Of a DNA stretch of 40,729 nt, positions 1 to 7,777 are shown piece by piece; position 1 is the first letter of the stretch; every line of letters begins with the position of its first letter. The notes beneath the pieces were generated by a model. It was given only the letters and a program-made list of their open reading frames with translations. It had not been told where the DNA came from and did not search any database. The position numbers were made by a program, and so were the translations under genes. Origin of the DNA: Okeania sp. SIO1I7 (GTDB lineage: Bacteria; Cyanobacteriota; Cyanobacteriia; Cyanobacteriales; Microcoleaceae); NCBI GenBank assembly GCA_010672585.1, contig JAAHGF010000044.1, positions 1 to 40,729 of the forward strand. The letters run 5' to 3'.

Positions 1-2
1 AT

Positions 3-65
3 TTAGACGATCGCTTCATGTTCACTGCGGCTGGACTCTGGAATTTCTACCTGATGGCAGCATAG
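3..65 (+). CDS. C-terminal end of an unidentified protein (partial, cut by window edge)
   Basis: An open frame enters from the left edge and ends at TAG (63-65), encoding about 20 residues rich in aromatic and hydrophobic amino acids (ends NFYLMAA). It has no stop in the visible part and ends 37 bases before the convergent TPR gene, so it is plausibly the tail of a real gene. Twenty residues are too few to identify a family, and chance openness over this length is quite possible. Confidence 0.3.
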   Translation, partial: LDDRFMFTAAGLWNFYLMAA

Positions 66-101
66 TTTCATCAGTGAAAGCCAGAATTTTCCATGTCACT
101 T

Positions 102-893
102 TTAGGTTTTATTTCGCGACAAGTCTAATAATGCTATATTGTTAAGAGTTGTGGCTAAAGAGGGATGATTTTTTGGCAGTGCAATTTTTTTTATTTCTAG
201 AGCTTGTTTGAGCAAAGCTTCGGCTTCATTGTACTGCTTTTGAGTACGGTATAAGTATGCTATGCCACCTAGTGGGTGAGCAAGGTAGGGGTTATTTTCT
301 GGTAGTGCTATTTTGTAGATTTCTAGAGCTTCTTTGAACAATAGTTCCGCTTCCTTATACCGTCCTTGTGCCGAGTATAATAATGCTAAGTTGTTGATCT
401 TGTGAGCAAGGTCTGGGTAAGTTTCTGGCAGTGCAATTTTATCAATTTCTATAGCTTGTTTGAACAAAGGTTCAGCTTTATTGTATTGCCCAGTTAAGCG
501 ATATAATTCTGCTAAGTTGTTAATAGCAACTGTTACAGCTCTATAATTATTTTTTTTTCCGAATAACAATAACTTTTCACTAATACGGTATAATTTTCCC
601 AGGATGTTGAGCATAGCTTCTAAAGCATTTTGGCTTTTAGCATAGTAGGTTTTTCCGCTGATTTGCTGCGCTAGTTTTACTGATTGTTGGGCAATGGGAA
701 TAGCTCCATCATATCGACCTAACTTTTGGAGTTTATTAGCACGATAGTTCAAAAATCTATAACGTATTCCTTGAATTACTATATAAACGAATAAAATGCA
801 GGAAATGTAAAAAAGTAAAATAGAAACATAATAACCGAAATAAATAAGTGCATTTATCGCGCCAATAATGAATACTTTTATCCAGTTCAACAT
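102..893 (-). CDS. Membrane-anchored TPR (kinesin-light-chain-type) protein
   Basis: 263 residues. Residues about 7-42 are strongly hydrophobic and look like one or two membrane segments. They are followed by tetratricopeptide repeats of the 42-residue kinesin-light-chain type (TPR_10/TPR_12). The repeat core is visible three times (about residues 128-253) as NNLA-LY---G-Y-EAE-LFKQALEI-KIALPE-HP-LA, with a weaker one before it (residues 50-75). Such repeats are protein-interaction scaffolds and are common in multicellular cyanobacteria. The partner is unknown. The N-terminal anchor suggests the repeats face the cytoplasm or periplasm from the plasma membrane. The C-terminus stops soon after the last repeat, so it is a short member of the family. 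No operon partner is visible. Confidence 0.8.
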   Translation of the reverse strand: MLNWIKVFIIGAINALIYFGYYVSILLFYISCILFVYIVIQGIRYRFLNYRANKLQKLGRYDGAIPIAQQSVKLAQQISGKTYYAKSQNALEAMLNILGKLYRISEKLLLFGKKNNYRAVTVAINNLAELYRLTGQYNKAEPLFKQAIEIDKIALPETYPDLAHKINNLALLYSAQGRYKEAELLFKEALEIYKIALPENNPYLAHPLGGIAYLYRTQKQYNEAEALLKQALEIKKIALPKNHPSLATTLNNIALLDLSRNKT

Positions 894-1031
894 GATTTAC
901 TTCTTTTATTTTTGTTAATAGATAATTTGTTTTGTTTCTTGTTGGATTGTTAAATTCTTCTGAGAAGTAGCACAACAAAGGTTTTTCAGATAACTATAGA
1001 CGACAGCAACAACATATAAACGTGCCATAGC

Positions 1032-1409
1032 TCAAGCTGCGTCATTTTCCTGAATAGCACGTTTGATTTCTTCCGTATTAGCTTCAGCATAAACCCAAGC
1101 ATTTTCTAGATCGGAAATACGCAGACTAGGGTAACACTTGAGAAGTTCAGCATCGCTTACTCCCAAATTTCGATAATTCACCAACACCCACACAGGAATG
1201 CGAGTACCAAAAATACAAGCATCACCACCACAAACACCGGGAGTCTTTTCAATACCAGACCAACTGCTAGCTAAACTTTCCTTGTTATCCTGAATAGCAT
1301 CTGCTTCTACCAAAATCACCTTAAGTTTTTTTCCCTCTAATTCTGGACTGAGTTGTTCGCTAAATATCAGATTGCCATTTTGACAAGTTGCTTGTAGAAC
1401 TTTGTACAT
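1032..1409 (-). CDS. DUF433 family protein, orphan antitoxin-like
   Basis: 125 residues. The N-terminal third (residues 1-36) resembles the small beta-rich leader found on many cyanobacterial DUF433 proteins. Residues 49-115 carry the DUF433 signature: W-x-GI-x-TPGVCGGDACIFGTRIPVW, then the L--YP-L---DL--AW-YA pattern. DUF433 is a small winged-helix-like domain, usually the antitoxin half of a pair with a PIN-like DUF5615 toxin. No such partner is adjacent here: the downstream gap (894-1031) is too short. It is therefore an orphan or acts with a toxin elsewhere. It runs divergently from the VapBC pair at 1657-2266. Confidence 0.8.
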   Translation of the reverse strand: MYKVLQATCQNGNLIFSEQLSPELEGKKLKVILVEADAIQDNKESLASSWSGIEKTPGVCGGDACIFGTRIPVWVLVNYRNLGVSDAELLKCYPSLRISDLENAWVYAEANTEEIKRAIQENDAA

Positions 1410-1573
1410 ATTAATTTGCTCCTTTTATTGGAAAAGTATTATGAGAAGTGGCACAACAAAATAGTTACAAAAGGTTATCTTTGCTAGATTTATCCTACGG
1501 ATAAGCTGGCGCTAACGGTTTCCTCAACCCAACCTACAGTTATTGAAATTATACTAAAAGAACCTTAATTTGT

Positions 1574-1579
1574 TATAAT
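1574..1579 (+). promoter_or_regulatory. Candidate -10 box upstream of the VapBC-type pair
   Basis: TATAAT lies 78 bases before the antitoxin start. No well-spaced -35 hexamer is evident, which is common for cyanobacterial promoters. A GCGATCGC octamer sits between it and the start codon, near 1630. Confidence 0.35.
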
Positions 1580-1656
1580 ACCCATCTAAGGCAATTTTTT
1601 CCCTCAATTCCTTTTTCGGGAAATAGAGGCGATCGCTTTTTAAATGGAGTAAAACA

Positions 1657-1872
1657 ATGACCAATAAAGAAAAAATTTACGCAGAAATAGAGAGTATTTC
1701 AGAAGAATATTTCGAGGAACTCTACTGGTTAATTAAAAAGTTTGCAGATGCAAAACCAATTAAAAAAGAATCTACATTTATGTCTAAATTGAAAAGTATA
1801 GAAATAGAAGGTCCAGAAGATTTTGCTGCTAATTTAGATTTGTATCTAAACGGAGAGAAAAGTGTCGAATAA
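1657..1872 (+). CDS. Antitoxin of a VapBC-type pair
   Basis: 71 residues, acidic, beginning MTNKEKIYAEIESISEEYFEELY. The helical N-terminal segment followed by a flexible C-terminal tail is the usual shape of small antitoxins placed before PIN-domain toxins in cyanobacteria. Its role is inferred mainly from position: its last 11 bases overlap the start of the PIN-domain toxin gene, so the two are translationally coupled. The likely function is to bind and neutralise the toxin and to repress the shared promoter. No clear AbrB or ribbon-helix-helix motif can be read, so the DNA-binding class is open. Confidence 0.7.
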   Translation: MTNKEKIYAEIESISEEYFEELYWLIKKFADAKPIKKESTFMSKLKSIEIEGPEDFAANLDLYLNGEKSVE

Positions 1873-2266
1873 AACATTTGTAGATACCTCGTTTGTAATA
1901 GCTTTAATCAATAAGCGACACCGATACCATCAACAAGCTAGGGAATTAGCCGATCGCTTTGATGGCTATCCTTTATTAAGTACCGATGCCATTTTGCTAG
2001 AAATTGGTAATGCTCTGGCGCGAAATTATAAAGATAAAGCGACCGAAATAATCGAACACTTTTTGAGTTCCCAACAGGTAGAAATTGTTCGGTTAACTCC
2101 TCAATTATTTGACAAAGGATTTGCTTTGTACAAAAGTTATCAAGATCAATCTTGGGGATTAGTAGATTGTATTTCTTTTGTAGTTATGCGTGAGGCAAAT
2201 ATTACTCAAGCTTTAACCTGCGATCGCCATTTCAGACAAGCTGGTTTTCAGACTTTAATAAGTTGA
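1862..2266 (+). CDS. PIN-domain ribonuclease toxin (VapC-like)
   Basis: 134 residues with a complete set of PIN-domain acidic residues: D8 (FVDTSF), E47 (LLEIGNAL), D102 (GLVDCISF) and D121 (LTCDRHF). These coordinate Mg2+/Mn2+ in an RNase-H-like active site. VapC toxins cleave tRNA or rRNA when not bound by antitoxin. The start is GTG at 1862, inside the upstream antitoxin gene (11-base overlap). This is the only start that keeps the FVDTSF strand near the N-terminus. The catalytic residues look intact, so the toxin is probably active. Confidence 0.85.
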   Translation: MSNKTFVDTSFVIALINKRHRYHQQARELADRFDGYPLLSTDAILLEIGNALARNYKDKATEIIEHFLSSQQVEIVRLTPQLFDKGFALYKSYQDQSWGLVDCISFVVMREANITQALTCDRHFRQAGFQTLIS

Positions 2267-2320
2267 TTTTATAGATTTTACAGATTTTTTATCTATTACA
2301 TAAAAAAGTTTAAATCAGTT

Positions 2321-2356
2321 GAGGTTTAAAACTTCAAAGTTCAGGTTTTAAACCTC
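2321..2356. terminator. Hairpin downstream of the toxin gene
   Basis: A perfect 12-bp stem (GAGGTTTAAAAC 2321-2332 with GTTTTAAACCTC 2345-2356) encloses a 12-base loop. It lies 55 bases after the toxin stop and 37 bases from the end of the converging fragment. No strong T-run follows on either strand, so it is a weak terminator or another palindromic repeat. Confidence 0.4.
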
Positions 2357-2393
2357 TCAGTAGCAACAATAAATCCGTACATCCGTGGCAAAG

Positions 2394-2630
2394 TCAGTGT
2401 CTAGCTGAAGCTTCCGCCACCCGATAATTCGTATACCACAAAGTACAGTCTGACTCACCCTCAAAATATACCAAAAATTCCTGCAAATGCTTTCCCTGTA
2501 ACTGCAAAGGTTCTTCCTCTGGTTTCGGCAACCAATCTAACTTTGGACGTTTGGGAGCGATCGCTACTATTATCTCCTCAACCCCAGTCTTACCACTCAG
2601 TTTAAAAGATTTTCTGGGTGTTCCCTCCAA
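2394..2630 (-). pseudogene. Fragment of an unidentified cyanobacterial protein
   Basis: A 78-residue frame starting at TTG. The translation is protein-like (mixed charged and hydrophobic, with DWLPKPEEEPLQLQGKHL and a C-terminal LWYTNYRVAEA). The same frame continues upstream of the TTG as KWLELLEG before meeting a TAG, so the start is arbitrary and the N-terminus has probably been lost. It may be a remnant of a longer caspase-like or TPR-associated protein, but I do not recognise the family. The region between it and the TA pair is non-coding. Confidence 0.4.
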
Positions 2631-2711
2631 TAGCTCTAACCACTTCTATTGGCATTCCTAAATTTGCCATTTAAGGTAATAGTTATAGTTCAAAAAAACC
2701 AAGAGGAAAAA

Positions 2712-2888
2712 ATGTCTCAATCAATCAAAATCTTATTAATCTCAATTATTGCTGGAGGTACTTTCGGTTTTCTCTCAGTCAGCAATGATCAAAATACCAA
2801 AGAAATTAGTCAAGCTATTGGAATAGGAGTAACTATGACATCTAGTACATATGCTTTACTAAGAAGCTTAAAAGATACCGACGAATAG
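2712..2888 (+). CDS. Small membrane protein, unknown
   Basis: 58 residues from the ATG at 2712, which is preceded by a good GAGG ribosome site (2703-2706). An upstream in-frame start at 2649 would add 21 residues but lacks such a site. Residues 5-22 are a hydrophobic segment with GG-TFGF and residues 34-50 are a second, weaker one, so it may be a hairpin membrane peptide. No family is recognised. A perfect hairpin follows six bases after the stop, which supports a discrete transcription unit. Confidence 0.5.
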   Translation: MSQSIKILLISIIAGGTFGFLSVSNDQNTKEISQAIGIGVTMTSSTYALLRSLKDTDE

Positions 2889-2893
2889 TTAAA

Positions 2894-2919
2894 TAGGGAC
2901 CTTGCGTGCAAGGTCCCTA
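2894..2919 (+). terminator. Perfect 11-bp hairpin after the small membrane protein
   Basis: TAGGGACCTTG (2894-2904) pairs exactly with CAAGGTCCCTA (2909-2919) across a four-base loop. There is no T-run after it, so it may be a repeat-derived palindrome acting as a terminator or RNA stabiliser. Confidence 0.5.
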
Positions 2920-2985
2920 CAAAGTTATCATTCTTCCTTGCCAGACATTTTTCATCCCCATTTACAATTAAAAAAGCTTATTTTT

Positions 2986-3320
2986 CTAATTAACTGCAAA
3001 TTCTGTATAAGGACGTACTTCTGGTGGATGAAAACCCAAAACAATTTGATTTTTCGGAATACCTGCATTGACTAAATCTAAAGCGATACCATCCTCTAAA
3101 CTATCCCGATGTACCAGATTTTATCTCCAATTACTTCTACATGAACTAGACATCCATGAACTTGTACATCATTCTCCCATCCCTGAGTAATTAATAAAAA
3201 ATTATTCCTATCTTCACTAATAATTAAACGACATTGTAAATCTCCATAAGCATAAGGAATTTCTGTATATTCCTGAAGTTGCTGTCGAATAATTTATCGA
3301 TATTGAACTAAGGTATCCAT
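2986..3320 (-). pseudogene. xisI: xisI (fdxN element excision controlling factor) pseudogene
   Basis: Read on the minus strand from ATG 3318-3320, the frame begins MDTLVQYR and hits TAA at 3294-3296, where CAA (Gln) is expected. It then continues IIRQQLQEYTEIPYA and on to VEVIGDKIW. A one-base deletion near 3110-3115 shifts the frame, after which HRDSLEDGIALDLV, GIPKNQIVLGFHPPEVR and YTEFAVN run to TAG at 2986-2988. With the missing base restored the product is 111 residues, the normal XisI length. XisI proteins accompany XisH endonuclease-like proteins in cyanobacteria; no xisH is next to it. Two independent lesions make this a decayed gene. Confidence 0.8.
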
Positions 3321-3358
3321 TATAATTAATAATTAATAATTAACAATTAATAATTGTT
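3321..3358. repeat. AATTAATAATTA-type short tandem repeat
   Basis: Degenerate TAATTAATAATT units directly upstream of the xisI pseudogene. The same unit recurs near 6575-6607, 12496-12550, 12645-12676 and 27228-27257, always outside genes. Confidence 0.7.
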
Positions 3359-3480
3359 GAACGTATCGTGATCGAAGTCTTTAGCTGGTATTAATTATTT
3401 TTTTTGAATGGATAAATCAATATATAAATCAAGGAAACAGTGGGAGCATCTTGCTCCCTAACTATTCTTGCCTTAACAGA

Positions 3481-3586
3481 TACAACGGATTCCACCTTGG
3501 TGAGGTACACCCACGCGAGCAAGATGCTCGCACTGGGAACATTCAATTATTAATATCTGTACTTCATATACTTGGAATCTGCTGTA
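3481..3586. repeat. MITE-like repeat, copy 1 (mate at 7539-7644)
   Basis: About 105 bp with inverted ends of the TACA..GATTCC / GGAATCTGCTGTA type. The core GGTGAGGTACACCCA, an internal GCGAGCAAGATGCTCGC palindrome and an AT-rich right half match the copy at 7539-7644. It lies just past the stop of the protease gene. Confidence 0.65.
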
Positions 3587-3596
3587 TTACTACATT

Positions 3597-5273
3597 CTAA
3601 GAAATCATTTGTCCACTTACAACAAATAACTGTTTTTCTCTACCATTTCGGATAATTTTGAATTCCAATTTTTCCCCTACACTACTATCTTCAACTTTCC
3701 TCTGTAATTGTTCTGCACTAACTATTGGTTGATTGTCAATTTCTAGAATTACATCTCCTCTGCGAATGCCTGCTTTTTCTGCCGCAGTACCAGGCAAAAC
3801 TTTCATTACTAAAACTCCATTTACCTCTGGCAAAATTAAAGGAGAATTGGGGTCAGCATTATTTTCTTTGGCAATTTCTGGTGTCAGAGAAATCATCTGA
3901 ATACCAACAGAAGGATAGGGTAGTTGTTCTCCACTAGCTAGTATATATTTGATTTCTTTTAAATCTGTAACTTCATCTGTTCCTTTTACCTCTCCAATAA
4001 ACTGTCTATCATCATTCAAACTCACAGTTACTGTGTCAACTTTATCTACTACATGAGCAGAAGAAATCATTTGTCCACTTACAACAAATAACTGTTTTTC
4101 TCTACCATTTCGTAGAATGTTAAATTGCAATTTTTGACCAACACCACCAGCTTCAACTTTCCTCTGTAATTGTTCTGCATTAAAGATTGGTTGATTGTCA
4201 ATTTCTACAATTACATCTCCTCTGCGAATGCCTGCTTTTTCTGCCGCAGTACCAGACAAAACTTTCGTTACTAAAACTCCTGTTACCTCTGGCAAAATTA
4301 AAACAGAATTGGGGTCAGCATTATTTTCTTTAGCAATTTCTGGTGTCAGAGAAATCATCTGAATACCAACAAAAGGATGGGGTACTTGTTCTCCACGAGC
4401 TAATACATCTTTAATTTCTTTAGCTTTATTGATAGGAATAGCAAAACCAATACCCATAGCATCAGCTCTAATTGCAGTATTAATCCCAATTACTTCACCT
4501 ACTCCATTTAACAACGGACCTCCTGAATTTCCAGGATTAATCGCTGCATCAGTTTGAATAAAGTCTAATCTTTTATCAGGAATTCCTACTGCTGAACTAG
4601 GACGTTTTAAAGTACTAATAATTCCTAAAGTTACAGTATTATTAAATCCCAAAGGATTTCCTACTGCTATTGCCCAATCTCCTACCTGTACTGCATCAGA
4701 ATTTCCCAGAGCTGCTACTGGTAAAATTTCACCTTTTGTTTCAACTTCAACTACTGCTAAATCTGTAACTTCATCTGTTCCTTTTACTTCCCCAATAAAC
4801 TGTCTACCATCATTTAAAGTTACTGTAACTTTGTCAGCTTGATCTACTACATGAGCATTAGTTAAAATGATGCCTTTAGAGTCAATAATGAAACCCGAAC
4901 CTTGACCTTTTAATAATTCTTGTGAAGGAGGTTGTATTGGTAATTCACTACCAAAAAAACGTTCAAAAAAAGGGTCTTCAAAAAAAGAATTGTTTGGGCG
5001 AGTAATTAATCTTTCTGTGTCAATTCTCACCACAGCTGAACCAACTTTATTTACTGCCTCTGTCACAAAACTATGACTACTTCTAGTATTGATATTCTCT
5101 GGTGAAGTTTGCAATGCTAATAACTGAGGATTTGATAATCCTTGGAATAGTCTTGAAGCTGCCATTGCTGGAAGGGTAGGTAGACAAGCAACTATTAAAG
5201 TAAAAGCAACAATAATGGCCAATAATTGAGAAGTTATTTTGGTAGTTGTTTGAGAAAATTTGCGCAATATCAT
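3597..5273 (-). CDS. HhoA/DegQ-type trypsin-like serine protease with internally duplicated C-terminus
   Basis: 558 residues. A signal peptide or anchor (about 1-38, ending AMAAS) directs it to the periplasm or thylakoid lumen. The trypsin-like domain has the full triad: H141 (NAHVVD), D171 (TDLAVV) and S250 (GNSGGPL). PDZ domain 1 covers about 300-400 and ends QMIS at 404. The next 154 residues (405-558) are a second copy: HVVD...GTDEVTDL (406-438), matching 140-172, is joined directly to KEIK---ASGEQ and a second PDZ (439-558), matching 286-404. The serine and central core are absent from copy 2. Bases 3600-3650 and 4062-4112 are nearly identical, offset by exactly 462 bp, so the duplication is recent or homogenised. 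The family (HhoA/HhoB/HtrA) removes damaged exported proteins; cyanobacterial members normally have about 400 residues and one PDZ. Confidence 0.92.
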   Translation of the reverse strand: MILRKFSQTTTKITSQLLAIIVAFTLIVACLPTLPAMAASRLFQGLSNPQLLALQTSPENINTRSSHSFVTEAVNKVGSAVVRIDTERLITRPNNSFFEDPFFERFFGSELPIQPPSQELLKGQGSGFIIDSKGIILTNAHVVDQADKVTVTLNDGRQFIGEVKGTDEVTDLAVVEVETKGEILPVAALGNSDAVQVGDWAIAVGNPLGFNNTVTLGIISTLKRPSSAVGIPDKRLDFIQTDAAINPGNSGGPLLNGVGEVIGINTAIRADAMGIGFAIPINKAKEIKDVLARGEQVPHPFVGIQMISLTPEIAKENNADPNSVLILPEVTGVLVTKVLSGTAAEKAGIRRGDVIVEIDNQPIFNAEQLQRKVEAGGVGQKLQFNILRNGREKQLFVVSGQMISSAHVVDKVDTVTVSLNDDRQFIGEVKGTDEVTDLKEIKYILASGEQLPYPSVGIQMISLTPEIAKENNADPNSPLILPEVNGVLVMKVLPGTAAEKAGIRRGDVILEIDNQPIVSAEQLQRKVEDSSVGEKLEFKIIRNGREKQLFVVSGQMIS

Positions 5274-5301
5274 AGCATTAAAGTTTGATAGACTAACTAA
5301 G

Positions 5302-5332
5302 TAGGATTGGTGTTATAATATTCCTAATCCTA
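5302..5332. promoter_or_regulatory. Candidate InrS operator around the -10 box
   Basis: An inverted repeat TAGGATT (5302-5308) / AATCCTA (5326-5332), with near-symmetric flanks, brackets a TATAAT hexamer at 5314-5319. It lies 22 bases before the InrS-like start and between two divergent genes. The arrangement would allow autorepression, as is usual for the CsoR/RcnR family. The site is inferred; no binding consensus could be searched. Confidence 0.45.
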
Positions 5333-5353
5333 ACTATATTATACTCAAAATCT

Positions 5354-5725
5354 ATGGTTGTATCTCAGAAACAACAAAAAGAACAGCTACCTCATAATCA
5401 AGCCAAAGCAGAGTCAAATTCGGAACATAACCACAACTCCTCTGCTCATCCTCATGTTCATAGTGAAGAATCCCTACAACGTCTTGTGAATAGATTATCA
5501 AGAATTGAAGGGCACGTTAGAGGAATTAAAACTATGATCAAAGATAGTCGTCCTTGTCCTGATGTCTTAGTACAAATAGCTGCTGTTCGTGGTGCTTTAG
5601 ACCGAGTAGCTCGTATGGTTTTAGATAACCATTTATCTGATTGTATTGCCCGGGCAACTCAAGATGGAGATATTGATGTTGAAGTTGAAGCTTTAAAGTC
5701 TGCTTTAGACCGATTTTTACCTTAA
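5354..5725 (+). CDS. inrS: InrS-like nickel-sensing repressor (CsoR/RcnR family)
   Basis: 123 residues. Residues 40-123 form the all-helical CsoR/RcnR/FrmR fold with RLVNRLSRIEGHVRGIKTMI. The metal ligands match Synechocystis InrS in spacing: H36, then C68 (32 later), H93 (25 later) and C97 (4 later), against H21, C53, H78 and C82. An N-terminal His-rich tail (HNHNSSAHPHVH, 25-36) is also InrS-like. The protein is expected to bind Ni(II) and leave its operator, derepressing a nickel exporter (nrsD in Synechocystis). No exporter is adjacent. The membrane protein 171 bases downstream is not an obvious transporter. It is divergent from the protease gene, with a candidate operator in the 80-base gap. 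Confidence 0.85.
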   Translation: MVVSQKQQKEQLPHNQAKAESNSEHNHNSSAHPHVHSEESLQRLVNRLSRIEGHVRGIKTMIKDSRPCPDVLVQIAAVRGALDRVARMVLDNHLSDCIARATQDGDIDVEVEALKSALDRFLP

Positions 5726-5896
5726 TTTATTATGTTTTTCGGATAAATTTTTACCTTTATCTATTAAAGTTAAATCAATGATTTTACTAGAAAATTACGT
5801 GATAAATTAGCTGCAAAATCAACAGTAAATGTAATCATACTCCATACTTCATTTTACTTTTCAGCAAAGCAAGAAAAAGATTTCATTAAACAACTT

Positions 5897-6577
5897 ATGT
5901 TAAAAAAAATAGCTTTGTGGTTACTTTGGATTGGGTTTAGCAGTTACGCATTTCTGCTAGCACCTCCTGACCAGCCAGATACTTTAGAATTAATTCAAAA
6001 ATTGTCAACAGGTCAGTGGGAAAATATCAATCCGTTGATTGTATCTCTATTTAATATTATGGGAATATGGCCATTGATTTATAGTTGCTTACTATTCTTT
6101 GATGGCAGAGGACAAAAAACACCAGCTTGGTTATTTTCAACATTATCATTTGGAGTCGGAGCATTTGCTATTTTACCCTATCTAGGATGGCGTCAACCTA
6201 ATCCAAATTTTTCAGGAAAAAAGAACTTATTTTTAAATATTTTAGATTCTCGAATTTTAGGAATTGCTTTAACAGTAGGTACAATTTTATTACTAATATA
6301 CGGTTTAACAAATGGCGACTGGGAAGATTTTATTCAACAGTGGCAAAGTAGTAGATTTATTCATGTAATGAGTCTAGATTTTTGTCTGTTGTGTCTATTA
6401 TTTCCTACTTTATTAGGAGATGATATGAGCAGGCGAGAAATGAAAAAATCTCCCTGGTATTGGATAGCATTAATTCCACTTTTAGGTCCATTAATTTATT
6501 TATCTGTACGTTCACCTCTATTAGCAGCAGATGCCTCTACAATATCAAATCAACAAGAAGCTACATTCAACAATTAA
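5897..6577 (+). CDS. Conserved multi-pass membrane protein of unknown function
   Basis: 226 residues with about five to six hydrophobic segments: roughly 5-22, 44-66, 76-96, 115-137, 153-172 and 187-203. Loops contain PPDQPD near the N-terminus, FDGRGQKTPAW after the second segment and a PYLGWRQPNP motif after the third. I believe this matches a family shared by cyanobacteria and plastids, but I cannot name it. It starts at ATG 5897 without a strong ribosome site and follows the InrS-like gene on the same strand after a 171-base gap that contains no gene. Co-transcription is possible. Confidence 0.75.
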   Translation: MLKKIALWLLWIGFSSYAFLLAPPDQPDTLELIQKLSTGQWENINPLIVSLFNIMGIWPLIYSCLLFFDGRGQKTPAWLFSTLSFGVGAFAILPYLGWRQPNPNFSGKKNLFLNILDSRILGIALTVGTILLLIYGLTNGDWEDFIQQWQSSRFIHVMSLDFCLLCLLFPTLLGDDMSRREMKKSPWYWIALIPLLGPLIYLSVRSPLLAADASTISNQQEATFNN

Positions 6578-6607
6578 TAATTAATTATTAATTATTAATT
6601 ATTAATA
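6575..6607. repeat. AATTATTAATT short tandem repeat
   Basis: Repeated TTAATTATTAATTA units starting at the stop of the membrane protein. They belong to the same family as 3321-3358. Confidence 0.7.
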
Positions 6608-6645
6608 ATGGGTTTGCTGATTAAATCTAAAAGCATTGAAATATA

Positions 6646-6690
6646 GGCGAACGGCCGTTTGCTTCGCATAACTATCGTTAACGCCCCTAC
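6646..6690. repeat. Palindromic GGCGAACGGCCGTT...GCCCCTAC repeat
   Basis: An imperfect palindrome built around ACGGCCGT and bounded by GGCG / GCCCCTAC. Related copies are at 12716-12755 (inside the radical SAM gene end) and 14442-14490. Confidence 0.6.
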
Positions 6691-6767
6691 AATATTGACT
6701 ATTTTCCCCTAATCTTGAATTATACCAATGCTACCGGATTTGATCTCAATCCAGAATAAAAGCTCTC

Positions 6768-6847
6768 CTACTCCCCCACTCCCTCACTCCCCCACTCCCC
6801 CACTCCCCCACTCCCTCACTCCCCCACTCCCCCACTCCCCCACTCCC
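6768..6847. repeat. 8-bp ACTCCCCC tandem array
   Basis: About ten copies of an 8-base unit ACTCCC(C/T)C end at the stop codon of the SRPBCC gene. The complementary strand is GGGGGAGT, giving many G-runs. The array therefore forms the immediate 3' flank of that gene and would be transcribed in its mRNA tail as G-rich RNA. Confidence 0.85.
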
Positions 6848-7291
6848 CTACTCGCATTCCCGTTTTGTCATATCATGCCTATACCGAAACATATCCTCTA
6901 GTCGAGAATCTACCCACCAACCTAAAAAAGATTCCGCTAACCAATCTCCAGGCAAAGAAAAAGCGATCGCATCAGTTAACCTCGTCTTACCATCTTCTTC
7001 ACTAAACTGATGACGATGAGTCCAACTAGCCATTGGCCCTTCTTTCTGTTCATCAGTAAACAGACGATATTTTTCACACTCTGTATGTACGGCCACCCAC
7101 TTCACAGGAATTGGACCGAGCCAAATCTGAAATTCTGATATGGCCCCTATTTCCAGTCCACCTTGACGACGGATGATTTGGACTGGTTGCCAAGGCGGTG
7201 TCAGAATTTGCAGAATATCGGAACGTTCGTGAAATTCCCAAACAACTTCAACTGGTGCATTGATTAACGTTGAATACCGAAAGTGCAACAT
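6848..7291 (-). CDS. SRPBCC (START/Bet v1-like) ligand-binding protein
   Basis: 147 residues. It opens MLHFRYSTLINAPVEVVWEFHERSDILQILTPPW, the typical first strand, helix and W-x(2)-H---D of SRPBCC polyketide-cyclase/coenzyme-Q-binding-like proteins. It ends with a long helix (LPGDWLAESFLGWWVDSRLEDMFRYRHDMTK), as in the YfcH/SulA-associated cyanobacterial group. The fold makes a deep hydrophobic pocket, so a lipid or pigment ligand is likely, but the ligand is unknown. The C-terminus KRECE and the stop are followed directly by the CCCCCACT array. It is a monocistronic minus-strand gene. Confidence 0.8.
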   Translation of the reverse strand: MLHFRYSTLINAPVEVVWEFHERSDILQILTPPWQPVQIIRRQGGLEIGAISEFQIWLGPIPVKWVAVHTECEKYRLFTDEQKEGPMASWTHRHQFSEEDGKTRLTDAIAFSLPGDWLAESFLGWWVDSRLEDMFRYRHDMTKRECE

Positions 7292-7538
7292 TCTTAATCC
7301 TCAAGAGTTATCACAATTATTGTTTTCTGAACTATTTTTATTCCAAACTTTACTAAATCTTTAAATTTTAAGTGTATTTGACTATAAAATTATGAAGATT
7401 TGGCAAAGTTGGTCCTGAGAGTACAGCAATATTACTGATTTTATTCCATAATAATATTCAAGAACCATATTCAAGGTATATGATTCTTGATTAGAGAGTT
7501 TAAATAATTTTTAGAGATGGGAGAAAAGGGAAAATATA

Positions 7539-7644
7539 TACAGATTCCACCAAGGGTGAGGTACACCCATCGCGGGCAAGATGCCCGCACTTGCATTAAT
7601 TCAATTGTTAATCTCTGTACTTCTTATGCGAGGAATCTACTGTA
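7539..7644. repeat. MITE-like repeat, copy 2 (mate at 3481-3586)
   Basis: Inverted ends TACAGATTCC (7539-7548) and GGAATCTACTGTA (7632-7644) enclose GGTGAGGTACACCCA and a CGGGCAAGATGCCCG palindrome. It is the better preserved of the two copies. Confidence 0.7.
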
Positions 7645-7777
7645 TGAGCGTGTTTTTTTATACTGCCGATCGCGATCGTGTATATCAGTAATTATCCAAT
7701 AGCGTAGCTCCCCCGGAGTTAGCACATAATATTAGTCAAAAACTCAGGTTAGAACTGTATTCCAAAATATGTAGTCT

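Noticed and set aside
757-978. 73-codon frame on the minus strand overlapping the TPR gene start
   Set aside because: It overlaps the TPR coding sequence in another frame and has low-complexity translation (runs of F, L and Y) without a ribosome site.
7517-7702. 61-codon frame on the plus strand
   Set aside because: It runs through the MITE-like repeat 7539-7644, so the translation reflects repeat sequence.
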